Of a stretch of DNA of 64,000 bases, positions 9,833 through 23,400 are shown piece by piece (position 1 is the first letter of the stretch; each line of letters begins with the position of its first letter). The stretch lies in contig JBITNC010000001.1 in NCBI GenBank assembly GCA_050084985.1, forward strand, positions 91,140,001-91,204,000. Direction: 5' to 3'. The stretch comes from Nageia nagi. Lineage: Eukaryota > Pinophyta. Under the pieces are notes generated by a model. That model was not told the origin of the DNA, searched no databases, and saw nothing but the letters and a program-made list of their open reading frames with translations. Position numbers and translations under genes: made by a program.

Positions 9833-12289
9833 CTCATTGAAAATATATGAATTTTTGTAAAGACATGTTTTGGGGACCTTATATAAAAAATCCCCTCAAT
9901 TTACCCTTACCAAAAAGAAAAAAGTCGGATAAATATCCCAATATATACTTAATAAAATAAACATCTACTAAATGAAAATATAAAAAAATTAATTATATAG
10001 ATATAACAATGATATAAAATCTTATCATTATTGAAATCGCATTATGTACATAATAGTCTTATAAAGATAAATTTTGTAAAAATAATCTAATTAATAATGT
10101 AATAAAATCTAATAAACATCTTAATGTACACATAATGAAATGAATATCTAATAAATGAAAAAGCAAAAAATGGTTACATAGGTATAATAGTGATGTAAAT
10201 CCTCATCGTTCCTCATAATCATATTATATACAATATATTGCACATGATGTATAACATCATATGTATTATGTAATTAGACTTACAACTCAATGGTTTTTAC
10301 TTATTTAACTCTAAAAACCCTAATTGCAATGTTGGTGGCTTTGAATTTAGTTCAAGGGTATCAAGAAACACATAATTTATTATTGTCTTTGAGATGGAGT
10401 TAATATGCTAAATTTCAATATCATATGCCAAGGATGAATTTGGTGTTTTAAATATGATTTTTTGCTCTTATTAATAGTGGAAAGTGGGGTTTTGAGGATC
10501 CCTCACCTTTACAATTTCAATCAATAAGGTTGGAGGTATTCTCCTTAAATAATATACTTACAAAAAATATAAGTAAATACTGAAATCAAACCTAAACCAA
10601 AGCCAATAGGGTGGCTACCACCCAAAAGTGGGATTATATCTGTACAACCATGATTGAAAGTATTCTCCATAGACAACATACTTATAAAAAGAAACCAAAT
10701 GTAAAAGTCGAAACCATGACTAAACCATGACCAAGATGGATCTTGTACCTACTACCAATAAAAAGTGGGATCTTGTCTCTACAACCAAGATGAAATCAAA
10801 TAAAAAAAATAAAAAAGAAGGTATATCCTGCCCCTAGGTCATTCATTGGTAACCTACATACATGATTTTCTTTAGCTCTGAGAACACCAGAACAATGAGT
10901 TTCATAGTTACAAAAAGGGCATCAATTACTTCCTCTAGATTCTTAATTTGGAGTTGCATCCCAAAGTTTTCCATGCTAATTGAAACCTTTGCCTTACTCT
11001 TCTTTCCCAAAGATGGTTCTCCCACTACCTTTCTTTTTTTTTCGATCCAAGGAGGAATATGAAAAATCCTTTGAGATCTCAGGTTGAAGCAATGATAACT
11101 ATTATTCATTTCTCATTCTCTTTTCTTTTGGCATGGTTTTCACCAAGTGATTAGGCTCCTCTTTCTTGCTAGTTGGAGCTTTATCAATTTTGGCCACCTC
11201 TAAGAAGGAGGGGTCTTTCTCACTAGAAGAAACCTCCTCTTGCTCCTTTGAATTTTGGGAAGATGAAATTGGGATCTTTAGTTATTTCTTAATTGACTTT
11301 GCCACTTTTGGAGTCTCTTCTTGCTTGATTCTAAGTCACCAAATAATGATTTAAAGGTAAGTCTTGTTGGAGTTTGACATCCTCTCGTCAACTTTTTCTT
11401 CTCCTGAACATGTTGTGAAAGCAACATGAGGACTCTAATGTGCCTTAACAATGATAACTTCCCTTGTTGGAAAGTATTGAATAGGAGGAGGGGGATATTT
11501 AATGGTTAGTGACCTTGAATGCGCTTCAAAAAGGTGAAATGAAAGCTTCTCACCACATCTTAGCTTTCATCCAATGTGAGAAAATACGTTACTATTAAGA
11601 CCACATCCCCCTACAATGTCGACAAATAAGTTCTTAGGAAACCATGAGAAAACCAAACTAGTTACAAACTCAATATACCCTCTTTGTTGTAGAAGAGGTC
11701 AACCTCATTTTTTAGTACAACTCTAACCTCCCACTCAGATTCAACAATAATTGGCTTAAGATGATATGAAGCCATGATTAGTTGAATGAAGACAAAGAAA
11801 GAATACACACGAAAATGAGAAAGACTATTACAAGGGGGTATAAGAGGAGAGCATATCATGTAACTTTGCCAACAATGATGAAATCTTAAAGCTTGACCAC
11901 CCCCACATAAGGCAATAAGCCATGATGTAAGATATGGATTTAGTTTACCATTAAAGTCACAACATCTCCTCCCTAATTTCATTGTATGGTGCCAACCGTT
12001 CGTTGGATGCACCCAATCATGTGACAAGTAAGAGTTCGTACCCAGTGGATCCAATTCAAGGATGCCAACTTACACATGAAACACTACATCGTGACACCAA
12101 ATACATCACGTATGTTGTAATTTTTGTATCTTGGATCTATAGATGAACCTCAAATTGGAAGGTAGGGTATTGGGAATAGGGATTTTCAATTCAATCAAGA
12201 GAAGCCCCGACCTCCAGGGAAAAAATAACGAAAGGTTCTTATTAGGAGGGGGAGGGGTCCTATAAGTCATAAGAGATATCTTCCATTGC
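9833..12289. other. AT-rich intergenic sequence, no gene recognised
   Basis: No exon, RNA gene or element boundary could be supported. Open frames on the minus strand at 11662-12054 (130 codons) and 10843-11109 have somewhat protein-like composition and may be remnants of a transposon protein, but I recognise no motif in them. Confidence 0.4.
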
Positions 12290-12780
12290 CAGTATAATAA
12301 GAGATTATGGAGGTTCCTCCTCCTAATTTAAAAACTCCTCTTAAATAAGGCCCATGTTTGCTAGTAAATATGCTAAGTCATTACCTTCTTTAAGTGTATG
12401 CCTTATTTAGAATTATGCCAATTCAGATAGCCAAGGTTTTATCTCATCAAACATCCTCACCTAGTTCCAAGTAGGTTCCCATGTACTTCTTATGGTATTG
12501 ATGATATTCATGGAGTCACCTTCGATAATCACTTTTTCAAAGGCTTTACGTGTTAAATTTTTTATGCCTTGGAAAGCTACCCTTGTGTCTACAAAGTGAT
12601 TAGATTGATATCTAATGCTTTCTACATAGGCTACCAAAATAAACCCTTGATGGTATTTGATTGCCCTCCCCCTCTTCTCTCCTCACCCTAGAATCTCCTG
12701 GGTTGCCTTTAGAGGCAATGTTAAAATTTAACTTCACCTGCCAATTAAGGGGGCAATCTATTTTATGAAGAATCTATCCA
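12290..12780 (-). pseudogene. LINE RNase H-like remnant
   Basis: Minus-strand fragments, broken by several stops and frameshifts, match the plant LINE C-terminal RNase H (RVT_3 type). QVKLNFNIASKGNPG (12740-12700 region) resembles the KLNFDGASKGNP start. About 200 bases further on, IIEGDSMNIINTI resembles the conserved EGDSKNII strand. The two blocks are in the right order and spacing compared with the better-preserved copy at 25763-26317. Confidence 0.6.
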
Positions 12781-14149
12781 CCTTCACCTCCTCATTTGAG
12801 ATCCTTTTGTGACTCATAAAAGTACATGATTAAAGTCTTCAAATGGATAAAATAAATAGTCAAAATAAATACGATGAATTACAATGATACAAGATGCAAT
12901 AGATAAAACATATTCTAATTGTATGTAATAACGTAAATAAAATATGTATATTACAAATATATCAAAATCCATTCCTTTTTTAATCAACGAAACAATTCAA
13001 ATAGTAAAAAAAAATTTGCTAAAAAAATTATTCTTTTAACTTATTATTTTATGGATGATCTATGCACCTTAACACATCATTCTTAAAATCTCTTTAAAAA
13101 AAAATAGAATACATATAAAAAATATATAAAACCTCCAAAAAAATCATTAGTCCAATATAATGAACCAACCTAATCTTATACGTGTCTAAAATTAGAGTGC
13201 ATATTATCAGACATCCCAATAAAAAATATTTAAAACCTCCAACAAAAAAAAATCGTTATTTCAATATAATGAACCAACCTAATCTTATACATGCCCAAAA
13301 CTAGAACGTGTAATATTATGCATCCCATACACATGTAAAATATTTAATATTCCAAATTAACATATGAAAGCAAAGGTAAAGATAACATTTAATGTCCTTT
13401 AAACCTATTGATTTATAGGACCAAGCATTTTTAAATATCACTAATGTAGAAAGTGGGAGTTGAACTTAATACCTTTAACATGGGTACCTTCACTCCTCAC
13501 TTGTCTCCCAACTCCCCTCACAAGAGATGATATGAATAAACACAACAAATTTGAAAATATGAAGTTACTTTTAAAATGTTTTCATTATAAACACACTGAT
13601 AATAAATTCACATACGAGAATACATAACATCAAATATATTGAGTTCACGTTAAAGGGTTAGAGAGTTAATGGATATTGAAATCTATCATTAAAGAAGTCC
13701 CAAGTTCAAAATTCACATATAAGAATACATAACATCGAGGATACATTTTGTTAATTTACATTAGAGGAGTTAAGGAGTTTGGGAATTAATGAATGTTAAC
13801 ATCTCTTATTTGAAAGATCTTAAGTTCGAATCTTCTAACTTCAACTTTAAAAATATTTAATGATGTAAAAGAATTGATAAATAATTAATTGTTAAAACTA
13901 TGAAAAATCAAATCTCACCTCTTATAAAAAAGAATACAATATCAAATTTTGTTAAATTCAAACTAGGTTAAAACAAGATCAAATGCAAATCTTGAATAAC
14001 TTTAAATACAATCGACACCAAATTTGCTCAAAGTTAAAAAACCTTGATTTTCAACAAAAAAAAATAGTAAAAAAAAAAGATTTTACTCTAATATCATTTC
14101 ATCCTGATATGCTTGTCATGTAACCCTCGGTTCAGGAAAGAGGAGGTCC
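12781..14149. repeat. AT-rich sequence with two tandem duplications
   Basis: A segment with ACCTCC and TAATGAACCAACCTAATCTT is repeated with a period of about 104 bases (13131 and 13235). A second segment, TTCACATA.GAGAATACATAA, recurs at about 13609 and 13711. Copies differ at several positions. No gene is recognised; the promoter of the splicing-factor gene presumably lies toward the right end, but no clear TATA box is seen. Confidence 0.6.
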
Positions 14150-14401
14150 TTCGACTTCTCTACTGCTGCCGTGATCAAAAGCGTTCAATCACCTTCGATC
14201 CAGATTGCATATGTACAAATTCTAGAGGTCATCAATCCAGCAAGAATTTTCTGTCGAGGGTTTCAGTGGCCTTAGCGTAGCTCCTTGCCATATGTAGATA
14301 CATTAATTGTTTTTTCTAGTGGAGTCAGCGGACAAACCAATTTACAGCCGCATCTTCAAACCTATTTACAGCGGAATATTCTGTTTGGTACGGGCGACCT
14401 G
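14150..14401 (+). other. RRC1: Probable non-coding first exon of the U2SURP/RRC1 gene
   Basis: A stretch less AT-rich than its surroundings ends in CGACCTG followed by a consensus donor GTAAGTATTC at 14402. The first coding exon begins at 17356 with an acceptor and only 18 bases of 5' UTR before the ATG, so an upstream UTR exon is required and this is the best donor upstream. The exon's left end is a guess; RNA data would be decisive. Confidence 0.5.
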
Positions 14402-17355
14402 GTAAGTATTCGTTCTCTGCAAATGATCTTCATTTAGATTAATTTTACGAATTCCTTTCGTATTAGAAGATTGAAGTTATTTTTCTTAGGTTTCTGAATA
14501 TTTTCACTGCAATCCCACGGATGAAACCTGGTTTGTAGTTTCCCCTGATTTGCTTGGGAACGACCTAAATTGTGGATTTAACGGGCAGCAAAGCCTCCTA
14601 AATTCGGACTAGAGCATTTCCTGATGAGACTACTGTAATAATTATTATAATCTATTGCGACACAAATGTAAAAAATGTCAATTAAAGTAAGGCGGAATTG
14701 CTGTACGATTGGTGCTAGATTTATGGAAAAGATGGATAGAATGAGGTGAAAAGAAACTTCGGAACTTTTGTTGAATTGCTAGCTCGTTGAAAGCAAATCT
14801 TGCAATTAGGTCTTTATGGTTTTTTGTGTCTCTAAAAGATTCAGTTTCGAGTACAGTATGCTTGGAAGAAGTAATTGTCAAAGGTTAGTGTCTTTTTTCA
14901 AGGTTATAGATTATTCTTTGGATTGAATTGTTCAAAGTTTGGTGTTCTCCATGACTATCTTGCTAATAATGATCGCGAAGGGTATAAGATGAATTTTAAG
15001 GAATTGGATTTGTTGTGTCTGTTGATTCCGGCTGCAGAAATGCAACTGAATGTTTACTTCACAAAGAAGAACTAGAAAGATTGGTAAGCTGCTTGGTACC
15101 AAGCATTAGCATATGTGAGGGTGGTTGCACACATCTGGTATTTGGCTGATCAGCAACTATCCTTATTGCAATGTAGTTTTGATATCTGGCTTTGCCATCT
15201 GATTCTTATGTGGTTTGAGAATTTTTTTTTTCTATCCATTATGTTTTGTCATATACTTGTTGATGTGTTTTTTGCATTTCAAAACTTAAGGATGTTTCAT
15301 TTGAGAAGGAAGTGGTTTTGATACTTATTACTTTAATCTTATTCACCCGTGTTGATGATAATGCCATCGCTTTTAATGCTCAGAAGTTCTTATTGGTAAT
15401 TTGAAACTTGCTTTCCAAATCTTTTTGATAAATGATATGCCTCAGGTGCACTCAAATAAATTTATATTGTGTGAGCTGGAGTTAAAGTTTTCACATTTTT
15501 AAGAAATGTTGTTTTGTTAATTGAGAAATCTAGTGTCATTGGGAGCTGGGTTTTGGTTTGTGTTCTGAGAATTAGTTGTGATTTATTATATATTTTTTAT
15601 TTGGTTGGAGGAAGGGTTTTGAAAGGTTTCTTGAACCCTTTTACATTTGGGTTTATCACATACGGATGATATTTCATACATATTTCATTCTGTAAAGGGT
15701 GGGATTTGAACTTGGGACCTCTTTATAACAGCTGAGAGTTTTTCATACCCAAGGTTCACCAACTCCACTACACTTGGAGATTATGATTTATTGCATTTCA
15801 ATACTTTGTAAATTATTATTTAATTTGAAGTTTTTATCTTTTTTTTTTCTCATTCCATTTTTGAAATTCAACATCTGAAAGTCATGACATGCATCACCAG
15901 GTAGAAGTGAGTGTGTACAAATGATACTCTTCAACTCCATCATACAGAGGAAAGGTTCCTGACAAATTTTCACCACGAAAATGATTTAGGACATGATTTC
16001 ATAGATGCTTCCACTTGGAGGTGAGTGGGAGTTATCTAGATGTGAAGTGTAGAATACAATGATCTGGTCTGGAGCAGCACTGATCTCCTACCCAAAACTT
16101 CTCCCTCAAAGTGGCCTTATTACTTTGCTGCATTCTCGAAGCTGCAGGGTCAACTAGATGTGTCGTAGTATCATACAAACGGGTTCTGGTAGTTCAGGCT
16201 AAAAATGCATATTTGGATTGGACTCAAGACACACTTTAAAGTTTAAAATTTTTTCAGAGAATGAGCTCTTTGAACTCTTATTTGGTCTGATGCACTTTCA
16301 AGAGGATTTTTCACTTTTTAAAGCCCACCTGAGAAGCGTCTTGAACTGTGGAAGCCCTTTTGTTTGGTATGTCTCAATTATGGGTGGAAAAGTGATGAAA
16401 GAATGTGTCTTGTAGAGGGTCATTTTTCATTTCTTTGAATATGGTATTTACAGAGGACAAGCAGATGAGATCTTTTAAAGAGCCAAAGACCTTATGATAT
16501 TATGGGACTAGGATTATTCCTTTGTTATGTTTTTTAAGTTTCTTGGATTTTGCAAGGCTCTCTTGCCTGCATCTCCGAGTGGCTACTGATACTGTAGATA
16601 AACCACCGTCAGAGGCTATCAATATCATTCCTTGTAATTCCAAAAACAACTTTCTGGATGATGAGTCTTAGATGGATTTCAAGGTAGAGTTGAAAGTATC
16701 ACCACCTATGTAATTCACTTTTAGCTGTTTTACTTCTCATTGAGCTGTTTGTATAGCTATTTGCTTTATTGATGCATGTGATTTCTTCCTTTTTGAACCC
16801 TATTTTTTGACATCATTTCTTCATTTAAGGTGGACATGAATAGAAACTAATCAATTGTCTTGAGGGAACTAGTTGGGATTAAAGCAAAAACATTGACAGT
16901 TGTAATGTTTATAGGCAGTTGTTAAAACACTTGTTGACACCTAGGAGAAGTGTCGTTTTGAGAGTTTTTGTTATGTTCATTAAGTCATGATGAGTACCCA
17001 TTAGAGGTAATGCCCTCTTCTTCAACGATTTGTTGCAGTGTTTTGTGCATTGCTATCTGTTGTCTTACCTCTAATATTGGTAGCCACTGTATTTGATGAA
17101 AGTGTCTTTTGAGCTGGTGCAATGTGTACATAGTACATACTATTCTGACCTTGGTTTTTTCATGGTATTCTTACTTCAATTCGGATCCAAGCTTTGTGAG
17201 ATATATTGTTGAAAATAGAGCACTTTAGGAGAAGATTGCTAAAGTTTTGTTGCTTCAAGGATCTCAAGGCATGTTTCTGAACATGGTACTTAGTTCACAT
17301 AAATTTGCATGTTTATGATGTTCATAGCAAACTCAATATTCTGTTTTTTTAACAG
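14402..17355 (+). other. RRC1: Intron 1 (5' UTR intron), 2,954 bp, inferred
   Basis: Bounded by GTAAGT and TTTTTTTAACAG. It contains a block at about 15600-15785 that recurs in intron 8 (see repeats). Open frames here, such as 14875-15075, show no recognised similarity. Confidence 0.5.
15600..15785. repeat. Dispersed short repeat, copy 1
   Basis: Shares ordered blocks with 56328-56480: GGGTTTTGAAAGG, CTTTTACATTTGG, GGGTGGGATTTGAA, and a closing GGAGAT.ATG. The complement of GTGGGATTTGAACTTGGGAC resembles a pol III B box (GGTTCAAATCC-like), which suggests a SINE-like origin, but no A box or tail was established. Confidence 0.5.
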
Positions 17356-17373
17356 AAACTATTTGATGTTAAG

Positions 17374-17448
17374 ATGACTTCATTCTCGGTGATTCGAAAG
17401 AAGACCCCTTTTCAAAAGCACAGAGAGGAAGAGGAGGCTAAGAAAAAG
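17374..17448 (+). CDS. RRC1: RRC1 coding exon 1 (residues 1-25)
   Basis: The exon opens at 17356 after TTTTTTAACAG; the ATG at 17374 is the first in it and matches the conserved family start. It encodes MTSFSVIRKKTPFQKHREEE then EAKKK and ends in phase 0 before the donor GTATAC. Confidence 0.95.
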
Positions 17449-20400
17449 GTATACATGTTGACTTTAATATTTGACATGGTGTCTGATGTTTTATGTCTGG
17501 ACATGAAGCTGACTTCTCTCATTTTCACGTGTGATTCAGAGAGCAGATGAAGAAGCAGCTCGATTATATGAAGAGTTTGTTGAATCTTTTAAGGGAGATG
17601 ATGTACCCGGTGGAAAAGCATTTGTACGGGGAGGAACCATCAATCCTGATGATCGAAAAGCTGCAACTGAAGGTATATGCGAATATTCATTGGATGCTTT
17701 GCTACCTGAATGGTCTGTTGGCATCTGTTAACAAAAAGGTTTTTTATTTATTTCATAATAACAGGCATATCATCCAAAGATGGGGCTTCTGGTTCAAAGA
17801 AAGGAAGCAGGTATTTGTACAGATTATTGGATTGTTACTAATGCTTAATATGCATTTCTCAAAAACCATTAGGATCTTAAAACAAAGGTGGGTTGGTTGA
17901 AGGTCAAACATATTCTCCCACACAGTGCAGCCTTGCACAGGATATAGTGCTTTAGTTAGATGAGTATTAGCTGAGTAATCTCTGAGTTAGAACAGGAAGA
18001 ATTAATTATGATCGGGAATGTACTGGTTGTATCATTCCAGACATTTTGTCTGGGCATTACTGCCTGTGACATATGATGGGAACTGTAAGGACCTTTTCCC
18101 TATTATCTGCAAAAATGTCAATTCTTTATCCCTTTTTCCTTTAGAAGGATATATTACTCCTTTCATCTGGGTTTGTTTCGTTTCTGCCTTGTGATCAGTG
18201 ATATGCTCAAGGCAAAGGACAAAATGCCTTTGAGCTGATTCTTTTCACAACTGAATGTTATTTCAGTGCCTTATGTACAGCCTTTTGTCAATCGTTTTGA
18301 AAATCATGATGCAACTATCCATGTTCCTTGTATTACATTATTAATATTTTACCTATTAAATATTTGAACTATTTAGCACTGATATATTTTATTCAGCCAT
18401 TCATTGTGCACAAAAGGCTTGGCACTTGGCTGTAAATAAAGTAGATGTCATACTTATCGGGGTGCGTACATACATCCTTGAAAGCAATGTGAATTTGTTA
18501 CCCTCATTTGCACCGCATACACCCCGACAAGGGTGCTTACATCCATAGCATGAAGCATTGCAGGGTACGTGAAGAAGGCACCCCGTGAGTTTGGTGTGTT
18601 TTTCCAGCACACCCTACTTAGCCAATTTCATTACTATGCAAAAAATTAGAATCGATGCTTTCAGAAAACGTTAAATAAAGGATAGTGGTAAAACATGAAA
18701 ACTATGCCCAAAAATTTATCTATATGACACACTTGGTCAATTTCACTGTTTTTGTTTTGCTTGGTAACTCTGTAAATACTCACAGCCACTGGGAAAATGC
18801 AATTTACCTTAGAATACCCTCTATCAGAGAAGCCTTGAACCAGGGGTATTTATCTGGCCAAGTTTCCATTGAGACTTGTACCCAGCCTCCCTCTTTTTTG
18901 GCTTCAACCTTGATCATCATCATGGTTGTCTCTCGTCCATGCCACTATAGTTTTGACTTCCGGACATTTTGCAAACTTAGTTTTTCTGGTACGCTGCTGG
19001 ACTATTATTCATGAGCTGACTTGTTTGGACTATCGGAGTGATTTTAAGCATCTACTAGCTAATATTTTGTCAACCTGCTGTATGTGAAAGTGAGACAGCT
19101 TGTTGGAGGGTTCTTTTACACAGAAGAGGTTAGATTTGATTGCCACTTCTCTGTGTAAGGCAAGCATCCTTAACAGTTCAATGATGTTTTTAACAGTTAG
19201 AAGACTCTGGACTAACATTTTCCCAATGTAATAATTCCATTCCCTAATGTTGGAGGCTATGTTTTACACTTTGGATGCACCAGGAACAATTTTGACTAAG
19301 ATAGATCGGAAGTGATATCAAAACCACACTTGGTCATTTTTCTTATGGAATGATCGATCAGGTTATTGATTCCTCTCCCGCTTCCTGCTCTGATGTACAG
19401 TAGAACGTTGTTATGAGGTCTCTTTCCCTGTTTATATTGGTGTTGTTTGTATACAATGGTTATTCTCTTCCAAGCAAATTTCTATTATTGGTTTTCTTTC
19501 TTTTCCTAGGCTCCCTTGGTTTCTGGGTCTAATACTAGTGTTGTTTTTATATTAATTCTTTGGTTGTTGAGAAATTTATTTGTGCTTTGGTCAATTGTGA
19601 ACAATAACATAATTTCTATCCAAATAATTACGTGGAGAGGTGTCCTCCAATGGCAGCCGGGGGTGGGGATTCAAATGTTCCGTTTGTAAATATTTTAAAT
19701 AATTACCTTAGCGGACTATAAAAGTTTTAAATAATTTTTATATTAAAACAGAAAAAAAATCAAATTACTAAACAAAATTCTATATTCAAAAATGGAACTC
19801 TATCTGTAAATGGCGAAGCACGAATCTTAGTGCAGTTCTTTCAGAAATATAGGAGCATGTGATGCAACGAACATTCACATGGAGCTGCAGTGGTGAGAAG
19901 TAGATGAATTTGTTCCTTCTAATACTGTGAAAGTGTGTGGCCTGTTCGCTTGCCATCAGGCTTAATAACACAACAACTCTAAGAGTATAAATTTAGATTT
20001 ATATATTCTACTTCCATATAGAGAACTTTGCAGAGCTTGTTCTGACAGACATCCTTCAAAACCGTCGATCCGAGCAGAAGTGGATTTCAGAGGGTGAGCC
20101 TAAAGATTTGAAATTAAATGGTCAGGTGAAACTCTATATCTCTGATCCCTTCTCTATATGGGAAAGATGAAACTCTATCTTAAATGGCAAAGCTCAAATC
20201 TTAATGCAGTCATTTCTGAAGCTTTTTTAATCCTTGAATCATCCGGTTAATATTTAGATTAAATTGGGGAGCATTCTGGTTTCTAAGAGATATCCCCTTT
20301 CGTTCATATTGCACTATTAAATTAATAAATATATATTTTTATATATTACGATTTTTTTATTTTTATGGTTTTGGATTTCATTTTTATATTTCCCCTTCTT

Positions 20401-23400
20401 CATTGCCTATAAATAATCTTGTTTTGCTTAACAATAAATATAATTTTTATAATTTTTTAATTCATTTCATTGGAAACTTTCACATAGTAAATACCAAAAT
20501 TAATATATTGAAAGGAGTTTACAATTGTTATAAATATATAATCTTAAATAAAATCAAATTATTAATTTTGAGGTGTTGTCTTTCATATCATAAAATAAAT
20601 TATCTCCCCAAGATTGATACCTCTTGGCGTTTTATAGATATATATGTAAGATATCTAAGCTAGTACATGCCTTCTAGAGCCAAGTCATCTTTTGCATTTT
20701 TAAAAAGATGACCTCTTGAATTTTTGAACCAGACATCATTTTCAGTTTCAAAGAGCCATCCACTTATTCTTTCTCTTTACCATTTTGCATTCTGTTATGT
20801 TCTTTTCCCTCTTTGAATATAGCTTCTTTGTCTGTTTATATCGGTCTATTTTCTAACAGTTTACTGTGTTAGCTTTATTTCAAAATGTTCTCACCCTCTC
20901 TCTTGAAGTATAATGTGGGATATTTTTACTCTTCTCAAATCCACACTTCAATGCATCAATTGTAAACCACCATACAATGCATCATTTATACCCCAAGAAG
21001 TATAATGTGGGCTTGCTTGGCACCATACAGTGCTTTCTTCAATTTCTAGATATTTCCTTTCCCTTTCACCTTAAAACCTTGTGCCTGTTCCAAATGCACT
21101 TCCTCCTTAAGATTTGGCATCAAAGATGCACTTAACACATCTAGCTGATGAACTTACCAACCTTTTTGAGCTTCTACCATTTTTATTTTGTCTTGTCTTG
21201 CAACTGGTGTATAAGTTACTTCGCAATCAACCCCATATCTTTGTCCATATCCCTTTGCCGTCAATCTTATTTTGCCACTTGCTATTATTATAATGCTTTC
21301 ATACTTGGCTTTGTACACCCAATTCACACTAATCACTTCTTTGGCTTTTGGAAGCTTACACAATTCCCATGTATCATTCTTGTCATTTGCTTTACTTTTT
21401 GTGCTTGCATGCTTTCTTCCATTCTTCACAATGGAATGTTCGAAGCTTGAGGGCGCATCATCAGTCTTGGACAATAGCATAATTCACCATCTATTCATCT
21501 TCTTTTCTTCCTTGCTCTTGCTCTTGCTCTTGAACTTGGCTTCTTGTGAGTCGTTTCACAAAATTTTGATCCAACAGTTAACTTGATGGATGTGTTTGCA
21601 AACCTTGCTTTCCTTTTGTGCATGTCTTTGGAGGGCTACTAGGAAGAGTGCTTCCACCTGATGCTTGAACAACACTATCACACTCATCGTTTGCCATCCT
21701 CATTATCTTTTTTTTTGTTGCAGTCCATACCCTTTCCCTTCATAAAAACCTACATCTATTGAAATAATCAATTGTTTAGTCTTTGAATTATGACATCTAT
21801 ATGCCTTAATTTTTCATTGGAATATGCAACAAAATACATGTTTCACTTTTTGCTTCCAATTTATTCCTTTTTTCATCATTCACATGAACATAAGCCAAAC
21901 ATCTAAAAATTAATGACTAACCTAAGCCTTATTTCTGATCCAAGCTTCATAAGACCTCACACATTTCACCACAATAGTAGGAGTTTTATTGAGGATTTAC
22001 ACTGATGTAGCTATCGCTTAGGTCTACAAATGATTTGCTAACATTTTTGCTTTTAGCATGCTTCCAGCCATCTCCTTTTCCTTTCAGCAGGCCCCTTTTG
22101 TTGAGATGTGTAGCCAATCGTCAAATAGCCTTCTTATGCCATTCCCATGAAAAACATTGATTGTGTTTCTTGGACACAAACTCATCACCACAATTTTTCC
22201 TCAAAATTTTCATGCTGTGCCCACTTTTGTTTTTGAACTTAAGCTTTGAATTGCTTCAGTTTTATTCTTCAAGAAATGAATCCATATGTTTCTGGTGAAA
22301 TCATCAATGAAAATTACTAAGTGAAAATATTTATTCACATTTGGTTCTCGAATTGGCCCATGTATGTTGACATGAATTAATTGCAAAGAATGTGATACTC
22401 TCCATGCTCTTCCTCTAGGAAAATTTTCCAAGATATTTACTTATTGCACAACCTCCACAAATTTATTTTTCTATTTTCAGCATTAAACGAACTAAAAATC
22501 ATTACATACATCAAATTTAAACTTTGGAAGTTCAAATGATCATTCCTTAGATGCCACAACTCTGGTCATAAATGGCTGCATTGTGAACATCTTTATTTCT
22601 GAAACAAACCAAATACAAATGTATGCAAATCCACAATAACACAACAGAACCAAATTTGAGTTTATATACTTATTCTCTTTTCAAGTAACACAAACTGAAA
22701 CTACAGCAGATTAGAGACAATGTAGACAAGGTATTACACTTATATGTAATCGAAACTCCTACAGATCACTGAACACACCTCAACAAAATTGGAAGAATAG
22801 TTGTAACATGCTCAAAGTGGTAAACGAACCCTTATAGGACTAGTAATCTGGCACTGATGCAGTCACTATTGCAATTTTGGTACATGTAGCCCCAAATGAA
22901 CTCCTCAAAATCCCCAACAAAGTGATTTGATGCCAAAATTATTATCTCAACTCGTGAAACTTTAAACATGCAAGTACAAATACAGACGTTGGATAGATCT
23001 ATCTTCAAATGGGTAAATAGTCTTTAGATCTCTCCTCCAACCTCCATTAGATCAGATCTAATGGGAACCCCTTTGAAATATTCTTAGTAGAATACTAAGG
23101 CCCAAGAGCATGCAAGCTCTCCAAGTTCTCTATCAAAATCAACCCCCTTCAAATGACCAACTCTTCCCCTTAAATAGTCTTGGAAATCTTAATTTAAGCC
23201 TCTTGATAGTTACAAAAGTTTGCCTTGTAATAGTTACAAATCCTCTCTTGTGGCAGTTACAAAAGCATGATATAATTAATACCTTGGACTTTGACCTCAT
23301 AACGATTATTTTTACCAAAATGTCAGTTACAAATACTAGAGACATTTAATACTACCTTATCATCCCAACCATCAAGCTAAAAACGTGTACCAAGTCAATG

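Noticed and set aside
10843-12054. Minus-strand open frames as a host gene
   Set aside because: No recognisable domain, no consistent splice sites, and neighbouring sequence is transposon-derived; left unassigned.
18401-18610. Cys-rich 69-codon minus-strand frame in intron 4
   Set aside because: Cys spacing does not follow any known pattern and the frame has no conserved context.
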